64,000 bases of DNA, taken from Lagopus muta (Eukaryota; Chordata; Aves; Galliformes; Phasianidae). The DNA lies in contig NC_064443.1 in assembly GCF_023343835.1 (NCBI RefSeq), positions 11,532,001-11,596,000 on the forward strand. The letters are read 5' to 3'. Shown in pieces: positions 1 through 13,029 of the stretch (positions within the stretch are counted from its first letter, which is position 1; each line of letters opens with the position of its first letter). A program made the translations under genes and the position numbers. A model generated the notes under the pieces. That model worked only from the letters and a program-made list of their open reading frames with translations, had not been told where the DNA came from and did not search any database.

Positions 1-274
1 CGGGTCCCCGGTGCTCCTTGCAGTCCTCGGTGCCGGGCGTGCCTCGTGTCACGCAGCGTCCCGGCGCTGTCATCCGCCGTCTCGGTGCCTCGTGGCAGTG
101 CTGTCGGGAAACACCCGATGTGCTCTCGTGCCCCGCAGTGCCCCGTGTCCTCGGGTGCACCCAGGTGTCCTCCGCTGTGCCCTATGGCCCCGAGCACCGC
201 GGCGGATGTGGCATTTGGGGACGGGGCTCGATAGGCGCGGTGGGAGTGGGCTGAAGTTGAACTGGAATCGGAAT

Positions 275-312
275 CACATTAGGTGATCTCAGAGGTCTTT
301 TCCGACCTGAAT
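275..312 (+). repeat. possible CR1 LINE 3' end fragment
   Basis: A short stretch reading like 'aggtgatctcagaggtct' followed by 'tccgacctgaat' resembles the conserved 3' terminal segment of avian CR1 LINEs (gtgatctctgaggtcccttccaacct). It lies in an otherwise GC-rich, repeat-like leader upstream of the SLC6A8-like gene. The fragment is short and diverged, so this is tentative. The rest of 1-480 holds degenerate GC-rich short repeats built around 'cggtgcc', and no gene was recognised there. Confidence 0.35.
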
Positions 313-479
313 TTCGTACCGGCCAACATTCACCGGTGTGCCCGGGGCGTCCCGCGTTCCCCGGTGCGCCCTCCTGCACCGAACACCCCATGTTCACCCC
401 GCGTTCTCCCCCGTCACCCGCTGCGTCCCGTTGCCCGGTGCCCGCGTCCCGGTGCCCGTGGGGCGGACTGCAAGTCCCG

Positions 480-663
480 GCAAGCCGCGGGCGGGCGGCG
501 CGGCCAATGGCTCTCGAGGGGCGGTGCGGCCCGGCTCTGCCTCCGCCGCCGCCCGGTGCCGCGGCGCAGAGAGCCCCGGAGCGGCCGCGCGGCGCCGGCC
601 CCGCAGCCCGGCTCTGAGCCGCCCGCCCGGCCCGGCCCGCCCCGCCGCGCCCCGCCGCCCTCA
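480..663 (+). promoter_or_regulatory. CpG-island promoter and 5' leader of the SLC6A8-like gene
   Basis: A CCAAT box (503-507) is followed by a GC box (GGGGCGG, near 518-525) and very GC-rich sequence without a TATA box. This is the usual layout of a CpG-island promoter. Transcription probably starts between about 530 and 600, because an upstream ORF at 664 and the main ATG at 770 follow. The exact start site cannot be fixed from sequence. Confidence 0.55.
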
Positions 664-711
664 ATGAGGTTCTTCCGACTCACCTTCAAGTGCTTCGTGG
701 ATTGCTTCTGA
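664..711 (+). CDS. upstream ORF, 15 codons, in the SLC6A8-like 5' leader
   Basis: A short ORF encodes MRFFRLTFKCFVDCF and ends 58 nt before the main start codon. It is rich in Phe, Cys and basic residues. Only 23 of its 48 bases are G or C, although the leader on both sides is close to pure G+C. That contrast suggests the peptide or its codons are under constraint. The start context (ctcaATGa) is weak, which would allow leaky scanning to the main ATG. A translational control role for the downstream transporter is inference. I do not know of a confirmed description of this peptide. Confidence 0.55.
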   Translation: MRFFRLTFKCFVDCF

Positions 712-769
712 GCTCCCCCCGGGCACGGAGCCGCCCCCGAGCCGCCCCCGGTCCCCGGCCCCCCGCGCC

Positions 770-3700
770 ATGCCCCCCGTCCCCGCCGACACGGCCGCCC
801 CGCAGCCGCCCGCCGCCCCGAGCCGCGACGCCGCCGCCCCGACGGGCTCCGGTAAGCGCGGGGCTGAAGCGGGCCGGGGAGGGATGCGGTGCGTGGGGGG
901 GGGGGGGAACCGGGGGGGGTCGGGGTGGCGGCCCACGGCCACGCGCGACCGCGGCGCGCCCCCTCCCGTCCCGCCGCGGGGTGAGTCACCGCTCTGCATT
1001 GTGACGTCACGCGCCGGGCTGACATCTGACGTCACGCCCCCACGCGCGGAGCGAGGGCCGCGGGGTGCGGGGGGATCGCGCGAGGAAACCCCCCCCCCCC
1101 CCAACCCCCGCGCGCTCCCCCTTTCTCCCCACCCGGGGCGGAACCCGTGTGCGCTGGTGACGGCGGCGCGGCCCCCCCCCCCGTCCCTGTCCCGGCAGAG
1201 GGCACCGAGCCCCCCGCGGCGGGCGAGGAGCGGACGGTGACTGCGCCGCTGGTGGGGGCCCCCGGCCCCCCAAAAACGGCCGCCCCAGAGCGGGAGACGT
1301 GGACCCGGCAGATGGACTTCATCATGTCCTGCGTGGGCTTCGCCGTGGGGCTGGGCAACGTGTGGCGCTTCCCCTATCTGTGCTACAAGAACGGCGGAGG
1401 TGAGCACCGGCGCGGGGTCGGGGGGACGCCCCCTGGGGCTGCCCTTGTGGCTCGCGGGGTGGGGGTCCGCCACCTGCCCGCCCTGACCTACATCGGCGCG
1501 CGGCGAGGGGGAGTGCGCGGAGTGCCGCTCGCCATTCGCTGCGCCCAGCGGGCGGCGCGGGGGGGACCGGCGAGGGGGGGACGGCACGGCTGAGCCGTAC
1601 CCTGAATGTCTGCGTCCCCCCCCAGGCGTCTTCCTCATCCCCTATCTGCTCATCGTCTTCGTGGGCGGCATCCCTGTCTTCTTCCTGGAGGTGGCCCTGG
1701 GGCAGTTCATGAAGCAGGGGGGCATCGCCGCATGGAATATCGCTCCGCTCTTCAAAGGTATTCACCGTTTCCCCCCCCCCCCTTGGTGCCCTGCGCAGGG
1801 CCCCTGCAGCTTCCTGCCCACACCCCGTGTCCCGCAGCCAAGGATGGCAGCTCCCTGCCCTGCCCTGCAGCTCCCCGTTTCCGTCCCCGAGAGCCACGAG
1901 TCGTCACCGTGCCCATGGCTGACCCCGTGCCATCCCCCCACCCACTGTCCCACTTCTACACATCCCATCCCCGCCGTCATCCCACATCCTGCCCCCCGGC
2001 TCACCGTGGGTGTGCGGAGCCCCGTGCCAACCCCGCTGCCGTTGTTCCAGGTCTGGGCTTGGCCTCCATGGTGATCGTCTTCTTCTGTAACTCCTACTAC
2101 ATCATGATCCTGGTGTGGGGGCTCTTCTACCTGGTGCACTCGCTGACCGACACGCTGCCCTGGGCCACCTGCGGCCACGCGTGGAACACAGAGCGGTGCA
2201 CGGAGTTCTTCCACCTGGAACTGTGCCGCAACGCCAGTGCCAACGCCAGCGCCGCCGTCACCGCCCTCAACGTCAGCTGCATCGACATGGCCGACAAGCG
2301 CTCACCTGTCATCGAGTTCTGGGAGTGAGTGCGGGGACGGCGTGGGGGCAGAGGGGACGGGGATGTGCGGGTGCTCAGTGCCACCCCGCCGTGCAGGAAC
2401 AAAGTGCTGCGGCTGTCGGGGGACCTGAGCGAGCCGGGGGAGATGAACTGGCAGATGATCCTGTGCCTGGTCACCACCTGGATCATCGTTTACTTCTGCA
2501 TCTGGAAGGGCGTCAAGTCAACCGGGAAGGTAACGTGGTCCCCCATCTGTACGGGACGTTGCCACCCGTGCTTGGAGTCATCCAAGAACCCGGCCCTGAT
2601 GGGGACACGTGTGGCACGGGGCGTCCTGTCCCATAGCACCCCCTGCCCCACGGGGGTCTGACCAGCTCCCCATCTGCAGATCGTCTACTTCACGGCGCTG
2701 TTCCCCTACGTGGTCCTCATCCTGCTGCTGGTGCACGGCGTGACGCTGCCCGGCGCGCTGGGCGGCATCGTCTACTACCTGAAGCCCGATTGGTCCAAGC
2801 TGGCCGAGGCACAGGTGAGGGCAGGGGGGGCAGTGAGGCCACGGGGAGGGACACACGGTGCCCCTAAAATCCCAGCGCCATCCCCGTGCCCCAGGTCTGG
2901 ATCGACGCCGGCACTCAGATCTTCTTCTCTTACGCCATTGGGTTGGGCGCGCTGACGGCGCTGGGCAGCTACAACCGCTTCCACAACAACTGCTACAGGT
3001 AGGGCTGCGCCGCCGCTGGGACCCCGCAGAGCCCCCGCAGAGCCCCCGCAGCAGCCCATAACCCGCTGTGCCCGCAGGGACGCCTACATCCTGGCCGTCA
3101 TCAACAGCTCCACCAGCTTCTTTGCCGGCTTCGTCGTCTTCTCCGTGCTGGGCTTCATGGCTTCGGAGCAGGGCGTGGATATCTCCAAAGTGGCCGAATC
3201 GGGTGAGTGGTGCGTGCTGTGGGCCCTGTGTATCCTGCAGGGGGTGGCACCTCTCACCCTACTGTCCCCACAGGCCCTGGGTTGGCCTTCATCGCCTACC
3301 CCAAAGCCGTGACTCTGATGCCCCTGTCCCCGCTGTGGGCCACACTCTTCTTCTTCATGCTCCTGGTGCTGGGGCTGGACAGCCAGGTACGGCGATGGGG
3401 ATGGGGACGGGGACAGGATGCCGTGCCTCTGCTGACCCCGCTGTGTGCCACAGTTTGTCGGTGTGGAGGGTTTCATCACGGGCATCCTGGACCTGTTCCC
3501 CCAGCCGGGGGCCGGCTCACTGCGCCGCGAGCTCACCGCCGCGCTCTGCTGCCTCGTCTGCTGCCTCATCGACCTCTCCATGGTGACACAGGTGGGGACG
3601 CGCAGGGACACGGGCCGGGGCCGGGTTGTGCCTTTCCATGGCGTGGGCTGCCTGTGCCATCTGGGGGGGGTGTGGCATTGGAGTGCCCTTGGCGTTGGGG

Positions 3701-5257
3701 ATGTCTGTGGCATTTGAGGTGTCCGTGCTGTGTGGGGTGTCTGTGCCATTTGGGATGTCTGCGCCATTGGAGTGCCCGTGGCATTGTGCTGTCCGTGCCA
3801 TTTCGAGAATCCACACAGTTTGGGGTGTTGTCTGTGCCATTTGGGATGTTTGTGCCATTGTAAGTGTCCACGGCACTGCGGGGGTCTACGTGCCATTTGG
3901 AATGCCAGTGCCATCTGTGGTCTCTGTGCTTGAGGTCCCTGTGCCATTCGGGTGCCCGTGCAGCAGGGACACACAGCACAGCCCGGTGACATGCTGTGCT
4001 GTCCCGCAGGGCGGCATGTACGTGTTCCAGCTGTTTGACAACTACTCGGCCAGCGGGATCACGCTGCTGTGGCAGGCCTTCTGGGAGTGCGTGGTCATCG
4101 CCTGGGTGTACGGTGAGGCCGTGGGATGGGGAGGGATGCGGGGACGGGCGCCTGTGGGACCCCGCTGACAACCCCATCCCCGCAGGCGCTGACCGCTTCA
4201 TGGACGACGTGGCCCGCATGATCGGCTACCGGCCGCTGCCCCTCATGAAGTGGTGCTGGGCCGTGGTGACGCCGCTGGTCTGCGTGGTGAGCGGGGACGC
4301 GGTTGCGCGTGGGTCTGGGCCACTCGGGCGCCCTCTCGTGGCCGCGTGCGCGATGCCCCGGGCGGCGCTCCGCGGGCTCCGGGCTCCCCCCGGCGGCGGC
4401 TGCGGGCACGGCGGTGTGGTGAGGGTGGGAGGCTCGAGCGGGGAACACGCTTGGGGACGGCCGTGGGAGCTCGCTGCCGCTCCGCACAGGGCATCTTCTT
4501 GTTCCACGTGGTGAACTACAAACCGCTGACGTACAACAAGACCTACGTGTATCCGTGGTGGGGCGATGCCATCGGCTGGGTCCTGGCGCTCTCCTCCATG
4601 CTCTGCATCCCCTGCACTGTCATCTACAAGCTCCTGCGCTGCAAAGGCTCCTTGCGCGAGGTGGGACAGCACTGGCGACCCTTGTCCCTGTCCCCATCCG
4701 GATCTGAATCCATTCCCTGTCCTCTCTGGCATCTCCATCTCATCGCCTCACCTTGCTGTCTCAGTCCAATCCTGAGCTGAATCCCATCCTCATCCCCATT
4801 GCCTTCTCCCCATCTCATCCCTGTCCCCATTGCCATCTCACACAAAGCCCACCTCATCCGAATCTCATCCCTGCTCTATGGTTTTCTCTGTTCAAATCCC
4901 ATCCTTGCCCCCATCCTTCTCTCTCTCTCAGCAACATCTCAGACCCCATCCCCACCCTGTGCCCCGCTACCGTGTCCCTCCCTCTGTCCCATCTCAATCC
5001 CTTCCCCAGCCCAATCCAAATTCTATTCCTACCCTATGCCCATCCAAACTCCATCCGTGTCCCCATCCTCACCCACGTGCCATGTCCCGTGCCACGTCCC
5101 CGCTGCTGACCCCATGTCCCTGCAGCGCTGGCAGCTGCTGACCACGCCGATCTGGGGCCACCACCACCTGGAGTACCTGACGCCCGAGGCCGAAGCCAAA
5201 CTGCTGGCCCCGGAGCCCCCCAAGGAGAAGACGACGCTCTTCGAGACTGTGATCTGA
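770..5257 (+). CDS. SLC6A8: Sodium- and chloride-dependent creatine transporter, SLC6A8-like (14 coding exons)
   Basis: Coding exons: 770-851, 1199-1399, 1626-1757, 2051-2324, 2397-2529, 2680-2814, 2895-2998, 3078-3202, 3274-3386, 3454-3591, 4010-4112, 4186-4286, 4490-4660, 5126-5257. They join into 647 residues (human SLC6A8 635). This is a 12-TM plasma-membrane symporter importing creatine with Na+ and Cl-. TM1 carries the creatine-transporter reading [19 protein letters not shown] followed by [11 protein letters not shown]3 contains Cys at about residue 151 ([12 protein letters not shown]), the position (human C144) typical of creatine carriers and Leu in the taurine transporter as I recall it. 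The extracellular loop after TM3 has three N-glycosylation sequons (NAS, NAS, NVS) and is longer than in human. The [16 protein letters not shown] tail also matches SLC6A8. The C-terminus ETVI is a PDZ-ligand-like end. Codons are extremely GC3-rich. Family assignment is firm; true orthology to X-linked human SLC6A8 versus an ohnolog is open because the human gene lies elsewhere. Confidence 0.93.
890..930 (+). other. G-quadruplex-prone G runs just inside intron 1
   Basis: About 40 nt after the exon 1 donor there are runs of 13 or more and 8 G residues separated by a few bases, followed by further GGGG. Such runs can form G-quadruplexes in the transcribed strand. A matching C-run occurs at about 1,088-1,102. 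These homopolymers are also places where assembly errors are common. Confidence 0.5.
982..1034. promoter_or_regulatory. AP-1 site and two perfect CRE palindromes in intron 1 of the SLC6A8-like gene
   Basis: TGAGTCA (982-988) is followed by two full TGACGTCA palindromes at 1002-1009 and 1027-1034, all within 53 bp in the CpG-rich first intron. Full CRE palindromes bind CREB/ATF factors and TGAGTCA binds AP-1. An intronic enhancer or promoter-proximal element responding to cAMP or stress is inference. Confidence 0.6.
3650..3965 (+). repeat. degenerate minisatellite in SLC6A8-like intron 10
   Basis: The intron between exons 10 and 11 is filled with diverged copies of a unit of about 24-27 bp built on 'tgtgccatttgggatgtc'. 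Copies such as gtgccatttgggatg recur many times with substitutions. On the minus strand it yields a long repetitive open frame (Gln/Thr/Pro-rich) that is not a gene. Confidence 0.8.
4740..5095 (+). repeat. pyrimidine-rich low-complexity tract in the last SLC6A8-like intron
   Basis: Intron 13 (4661-5125) is a degenerate C/T-rich array with recurring 'catccccattgcc', 'ctcatccctg' and 'aatccc' words. It is a strand-asymmetric (polypyrimidine) simple repeat. No coding potential is supported. Confidence 0.65.
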
Positions 5258-5631
5258 GCGTGGGGAGGGTCGCGCTGCTCCCGCCCGCCATAGCAATAAT
5301 GCCAGCACCGCCTCCCACCCACGCAGCCCTGCCCCCGGGCCCCCCCTGCCGCGCTGCCCCAGCCTCGATGCAGGGAGCAGGGGGTGGTGGGAACCGCTCG
5401 GGGACACGGGGACGGGGCGGCCATGGGGGTCCCCAGCGCTGGGAGGGGGGTGTGGGACATGGGCAGTGGGTGGTGGGAGGGGGGGAAGCGAGTAGGACAG
5501 CCCCTCCCCGGCCTCCGTCCCTGTGCCCCGCTGTCCCCCCCCAGCCCGGCCGGCCCGGCCAGTGGCACCTCGCTCACTAACCGCTTCTGTAGCGTTTGTC
5601 TGGTGTAACCCCAACCGCCCCGACATCTGGC

Positions 5632-5637
5632 AATAAA
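5632..5637 (+). terminator. poly(A) signal of the SLC6A8-like gene
   Basis: A canonical AATAAA lies about 375 nt after the stop codon and is followed by a G/T-containing stretch. It probably sets the 3' end near 5,655. It gives a 3' UTR of roughly 0.4 kb. Confidence 0.75.
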
Positions 5638-5659
5638 CTGGGAGACCCTGGCACACCCC

Positions 5660-6250
5660 GGCTTGGGATTGCAGCACCTGGTTGGGAGGAGCTGGATGGG
5701 TGTGGTGGCACTGAGGGGCTGCGGAGAACCTCTCACTGCAGGGTTATAGGGGCAGCTGCTGCCCTGAGCCCAGCTGGCTGTGGGAGGGTTGTGGGGCTGA
5801 GAGTTGCCCAAACCCATGTCTGATGTGTGGCTGGGGGTGTCAGCGGTGTATGCTGCCCCAGGAGGTCTGTGGGCATCCTGCTCTGCAGTGAAGTTAGGGA
5901 TGTCCTCACCGTGAGGGACAAGGAGGGAACAGTGGCACTGTCTACCCAAGCCATCCCTGCGTCATGCCTTGTCACACCACCACACCGTGTCATATGGCTC
6001 TGTTGTAACACCCTGTGCAGTGCCATGGTGGGTGATATGCCATGCCATCCAGGTGGCCGTGCCGTGCCAGGTGGCCGTGCTGTGCCAGGTGGCCGTGCTG
6101 TGCCAAGTGGCTGTGCTGTGCCAAGTGGCTGTGCTGTGCCAGGGGCTGCGCTGAACTCCAGTGGGACTGTAGTGCAGTGGGGTCTCAGCCTGGGACACTG
6201 GTTGGTGCCACCGCTGCACCCTGTCACCCCACCACGGTGATCCAGCCATT
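5660..6250. other. intergenic spacer between the SLC6A8-like and crystallin-aerolysin genes
   Basis: No gene is recognised here. The stretch contains an 18-bp tandem repeat (listed separately) and otherwise GC-rich unique sequence. Confidence 0.6.
6042..6142 (+). repeat. 18-bp tandem repeat, about 5-6 copies
   Basis: The unit tgccaggtggccgtgctg repeats about five to six times, with c/t changes (ggccgt to ggctgt) accumulating toward the right end. It reads open on both strands and yields short Val/Ala/Cys repeat peptides, which are artefacts. It lies about 320 bp upstream of the TATA box of the next gene. Confidence 0.85.
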
Positions 6251-6275
6251 CCGGCCCCACCGCCGTCTCACACCA

Positions 6276-6467
6276 TAATTAGTGCAGGCAGGGCGGAAGC
6301 ACCCCTGCTAATTGCCGGTGACTCGTTAGCGCTGGAGCGCCATGTGCTTGGGGTGCGGCAGGACTATCCGGCAGGGCTGGTCTGCGGGCATCCCGCTGCG
6401 CCGTGCGGGTCTGCGGGGCCGTGGCAGGGCCCTCGTGTCACGGCATGTCACAGCCCTGCGATAAAAG
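6276..6467 (+). promoter_or_regulatory. TATA-type promoter of the crystallin-aerolysin gene
   Basis: A TATA-like ATAAAAG (6461-6467) stands 126 nt before the start codon, so transcription would begin near 6,490 and give a leader of about 100 nt. Upstream, TAATTAG (6276-6282) and CTAATTG (6308-6314) form an inverted pair of homeodomain-type sites. A TATA promoter fits a tissue-restricted gene, in contrast to the TATA-less housekeeping promoters around it. Tissue specificity is inference. Confidence 0.5.
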
Positions 6468-6592
6468 CGACGGCTGCGGGGCGGCGTTGGGGCACGGCGG
6501 CAGAGACGGTGAGAGCAGAGGCAGCGGGACGGGGCAGGGAAGGGAACGGAACCGGGGAGAGGAGGAGCCGGGGCTCTTGGCCACACAGCACC

Positions 6593-7708
6593 ATGAACAA
6601 GATCACAGTGTACGAACGTGCTGACTTCGAGGGGTTGAGTCGTGAGTTCACCTGCGACGTGCCCGACCTGCATGAACTGGATTTCGGCGACTGCATTGCC
6701 TCGCTGAAGGTGGTGGGGCAGCCCTGGATCGCTTACACTCAGCCCAAGTACGAGGGCGAGCCGCATGTCTTCGAGGAGGGTGAGTACACGGCTGTGGAGC
6801 GGCCCAACAGCTTCTCGGCGCTGCGCCTGGTGCACCACGACCTGCTGGACCCACAGATCACCCTCTACGAGCGGCCCCACCTGCAGGGCGCCTGCAAGGT
6901 GGTCAGCGAGGAGACCAACTTGGCGTACGGGTACTTCAATGACCGCGTGGCCTCGCACGTGGTGCAGCGCGGGGTCTGGCTGCTCTACCAGCACCCCAAC
7001 CGCGGTGGCTGGCACTGCTTGGCGTGGCCCGGGGAGCGCGTGGACGACTATGGGGCGCAGCTGCACTTCCAGGCCCGGCTGTCCCATCTGCGCCCGCTGC
7101 GGCCCGGCCGCCCCACGGTCACCGCGCAGCTCCTGTGGGACCAGAAACGCATAGAAGCAGAGCGGGAGGTGCTGGTGGATGAGATCGTGGGGGTGAATGA
7201 GACCGAATCGGAGCAGGCGCTGGCGGCCGGCAGCACGCGGGAGTACAGCACGACGCTGTGGCAGAGCTTCCACTTCAGCAACGCCACCAGCCTGCGGGCC
7301 GGGCTCTCCTTCACGCTGGCCGTGGAGGCCAGCAACGTCTTCACAGTGCAGAAGGGCCGCAGCGAGTCGTGCACGCGGAGGGAGCGCAGCGAGGTGGCCC
7401 TGCCCGCCAAGGTCCCCCCGCGCACGCAGCTCACCGTCCACGTGCTGCGCAAGGAGGTGACGCTGTCGGTGCCCGTGCTGCTCACCATCACACAGAACGA
7501 GGCGGTGCGCACCGAGATGGGGGAGTATCGCAGCGTGTCGGGCACCAACGTCTGTGCACGGTTCAGCATGAGGCCACTGCCCACCGCGGGCACCAGTAAG
7601 GAGGAGCAGTCGGGGGCTGCGGCGGGCACTGAGCAGGGGATGGGGCGGGTGGCGGCCATAGGGACAGAGCCAGGGGATGACGTGGAGCAGGTACCCACCA
7701 GGTGCTGA
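6593..7708 (+). CDS. Beta/gamma-crystallin and aerolysin-like fusion protein (epidermal differentiation-specific protein-like), intronless
   Basis: A single uninterrupted ORF of 371 residues, starting at the first ATG after the TATA box in good context (caccATGa). Residues 3-80 and 88-170 are two beta/gamma-crystallin domains with Greek-key signatures (KITVYERADFEG, QITLYERPHLQGACK) and calcium-site-like GDCIAS (32-37) and NDRVAS (116-121). Residues of about 175-335 are beta-rich, with many Ser/Thr positions (TREYSTTLWQSFHFSNATS) as in aerolysin-type beta-hairpin modules. The last 36 residues are a low-complexity tail. This architecture is known from amphibian EDSP/ep37 and from the alpha subunit of frog beta-gamma-CAT. 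Role in birds is unknown; epithelial barrier or endolysosomal membrane biology is inference by homology. It looks whole. It sits between the SLC6A8-like gene and QARS1, all on +. Codon use is very GC3-rich. Confidence 0.85.
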   Translation: MNKITVYERADFEGLSREFTCDVPDLHELDFGDCIASLKVVGQPWIAYTQPKYEGEPHVFEEGEYTAVERPNSFSALRLVHHDLLDPQITLYERPHLQGACKVVSEETNLAYGYFNDRVASHVVQRGVWLLYQHPNRGGWHCLAWPGERVDDYGAQLHFQARLSHLRPLRPGRPTVTAQLLWDQKRIEAEREVLVDEIVGVNETESEQALAAGSTREYSTTLWQSFHFSNATSLRAGLSFTLAVEASNVFTVQKGRSESCTRRERSEVALPAKVPPRTQLTVHVLRKEVTLSVPVLLTITQNEAVRTEMGEYRSVSGTNVCARFSMRPLPTAGTSKEEQSGAAAGTEQGMGRVAAIGTEPGDDVEQVPTRC

Positions 7709-7721
7709 GAGTGGCCGTGCC

Positions 7722-7727
7722 AATAAA
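7722..7727 (+). terminator. poly(A) signal of the crystallin-aerolysin gene
   Basis: AATAAA begins 14 nt after the stop codon, followed by a G/T-rich stretch (cagtgttggcagcagtgttg). The 3' UTR would be only about 35-45 nt, which is exceptionally short for a vertebrate mRNA. Confidence 0.75.
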
Positions 7728-7779
7728 GCCCTTTCTGAATTGCAGTGTTGGCAGCAGTGTTGAGGATGGGAGTGGGTAT

Positions 7780-8095
7780 CCTGGGGTGCCACAGCCTGAG
7801 CACGGTGCTGTGGGGCACCTACAGTGGATGGGTGTGGGCATAGAGGTCAGCTGGATGGCGCTGGGGTGCGGGAGCTGATGTGGAAAGGGATGCGGGTGGC
7901 TGTGGGAACACAATGAGGGGGGACATGGGTGGCTGTGAGGGCATAAGACGGGTGCAAAGAAGAGAGAAGCGGTTGCGGGGACACAATGTAGAGGTCACAG
8001 GGGGCAGGGGTGTACGTGGGGACACAATCTGGGGATGAAGGGAGAAGACGGGTGGCCGTCTGAGGCATAAGGTGGACATGCGGGGCCACAATATG
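7780..8095. repeat. degenerate repeat block between the crystallin-aerolysin gene and QARS1
   Basis: Imperfect copies of 'ggggacacaatg', 'gggtggctgtg' and 'gcataag' words recur with irregular spacing (for example near 7907, 7977, 8020 and 8083). It looks like an old, eroded minisatellite. No gene was recognised in it. Confidence 0.5.
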
Positions 8096-8149
8096 CGTGC
8101 CCGCCGACGACAAAAGAGACCGAGCGCCGTCCTCAGGGGTCCGCCCGCC

Positions 8150-8415
8150 ACCGCCCCCCGCATCCCCGGGGCCGGCCCTGCCAGCCCCCGGCCCCGCCCC
8201 GGGCCTGCCCCCCACGTGTCATCCGCGGGCAGCGGTCCCTTTAAATGATGCAACCGTCCTTCCGCCTGGCCACGCCCCCCTGCTCTCCGATTCGCGAAGC
8301 TTGCAAGGAGTTTCCTCACTCCATTGGCCGAAGGGAGGGACACTCTACACTGATTGGCTCGTAGGGGAGAGCGGAGCGGCGCGAGGCCCCGCCCCCGCAG
8401 GTGGGCAGCGGCAGC
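8150..8415 (+). promoter_or_regulatory. QARS1 promoter with two inverted CCAAT boxes
   Basis: ATTGG occurs at 8323-8327 and 8353-8357, about 90 and 60 bp before the start codon, in CpG-rich sequence without a TATA box. Paired CCAAT (NF-Y) sites close to the start are typical of housekeeping promoters. Confidence 0.6.
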
Positions 8416-12859
<4,444 letters not shown>

Positions 12860-13003
12860 GCCCTGCTGCCACGCTGCTGCCTGTGTGCCCTCAGCCAGGG
12901 GAAGGCTCCTGGGGGGGGCAGGATGGAGCCCAGCCCCACGCCCTCTCACCAAGAGCCGCAGCTGCCTTAGCACAGCCCCGCGGGGACGTGCCGGTGTCAC
13001 CTC

Positions 13004-13009
13004 AATAAA
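13004..13009 (+). terminator. QARS1: QARS1 poly(A) signal
   Basis: AATAAA 145 nt after the QARS1 stop codon, followed by a GT-rich stretch (cctgtgttcagccctggggtc). It gives a short 3' UTR of about 0.17 kb. Confidence 0.8.
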
Positions 13010-13029
13010 GTGGAGCATCGCAGCCTGGT

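Noticed and set aside
661-1638. 325-codon minus-strand frame over the SLC6A8-like promoter
   Set aside because: Very GC-rich sequence lacks stop codons by chance; low-complexity Pro/Arg/Gly composition and no homology.
3084-3992. 302-codon minus-strand frame rich in Gln, Thr and Pro repeats
   Set aside because: Translation of the degenerate intronic minisatellite plus antisense of SLC6A8-like exons.
6326-7792. 488-codon open frame on the minus strand across the crystallin-aerolysin gene
   Set aside because: Antisense shadow of a GC3-rich gene; no recognisable domain, and the plus-strand protein has clear homology.
8401-8415. GTG codon at 8,401 as the QARS1 start
   Set aside because: The ATG at 8,416 begins the conserved protein in good context; initiation at the GTG is not needed.
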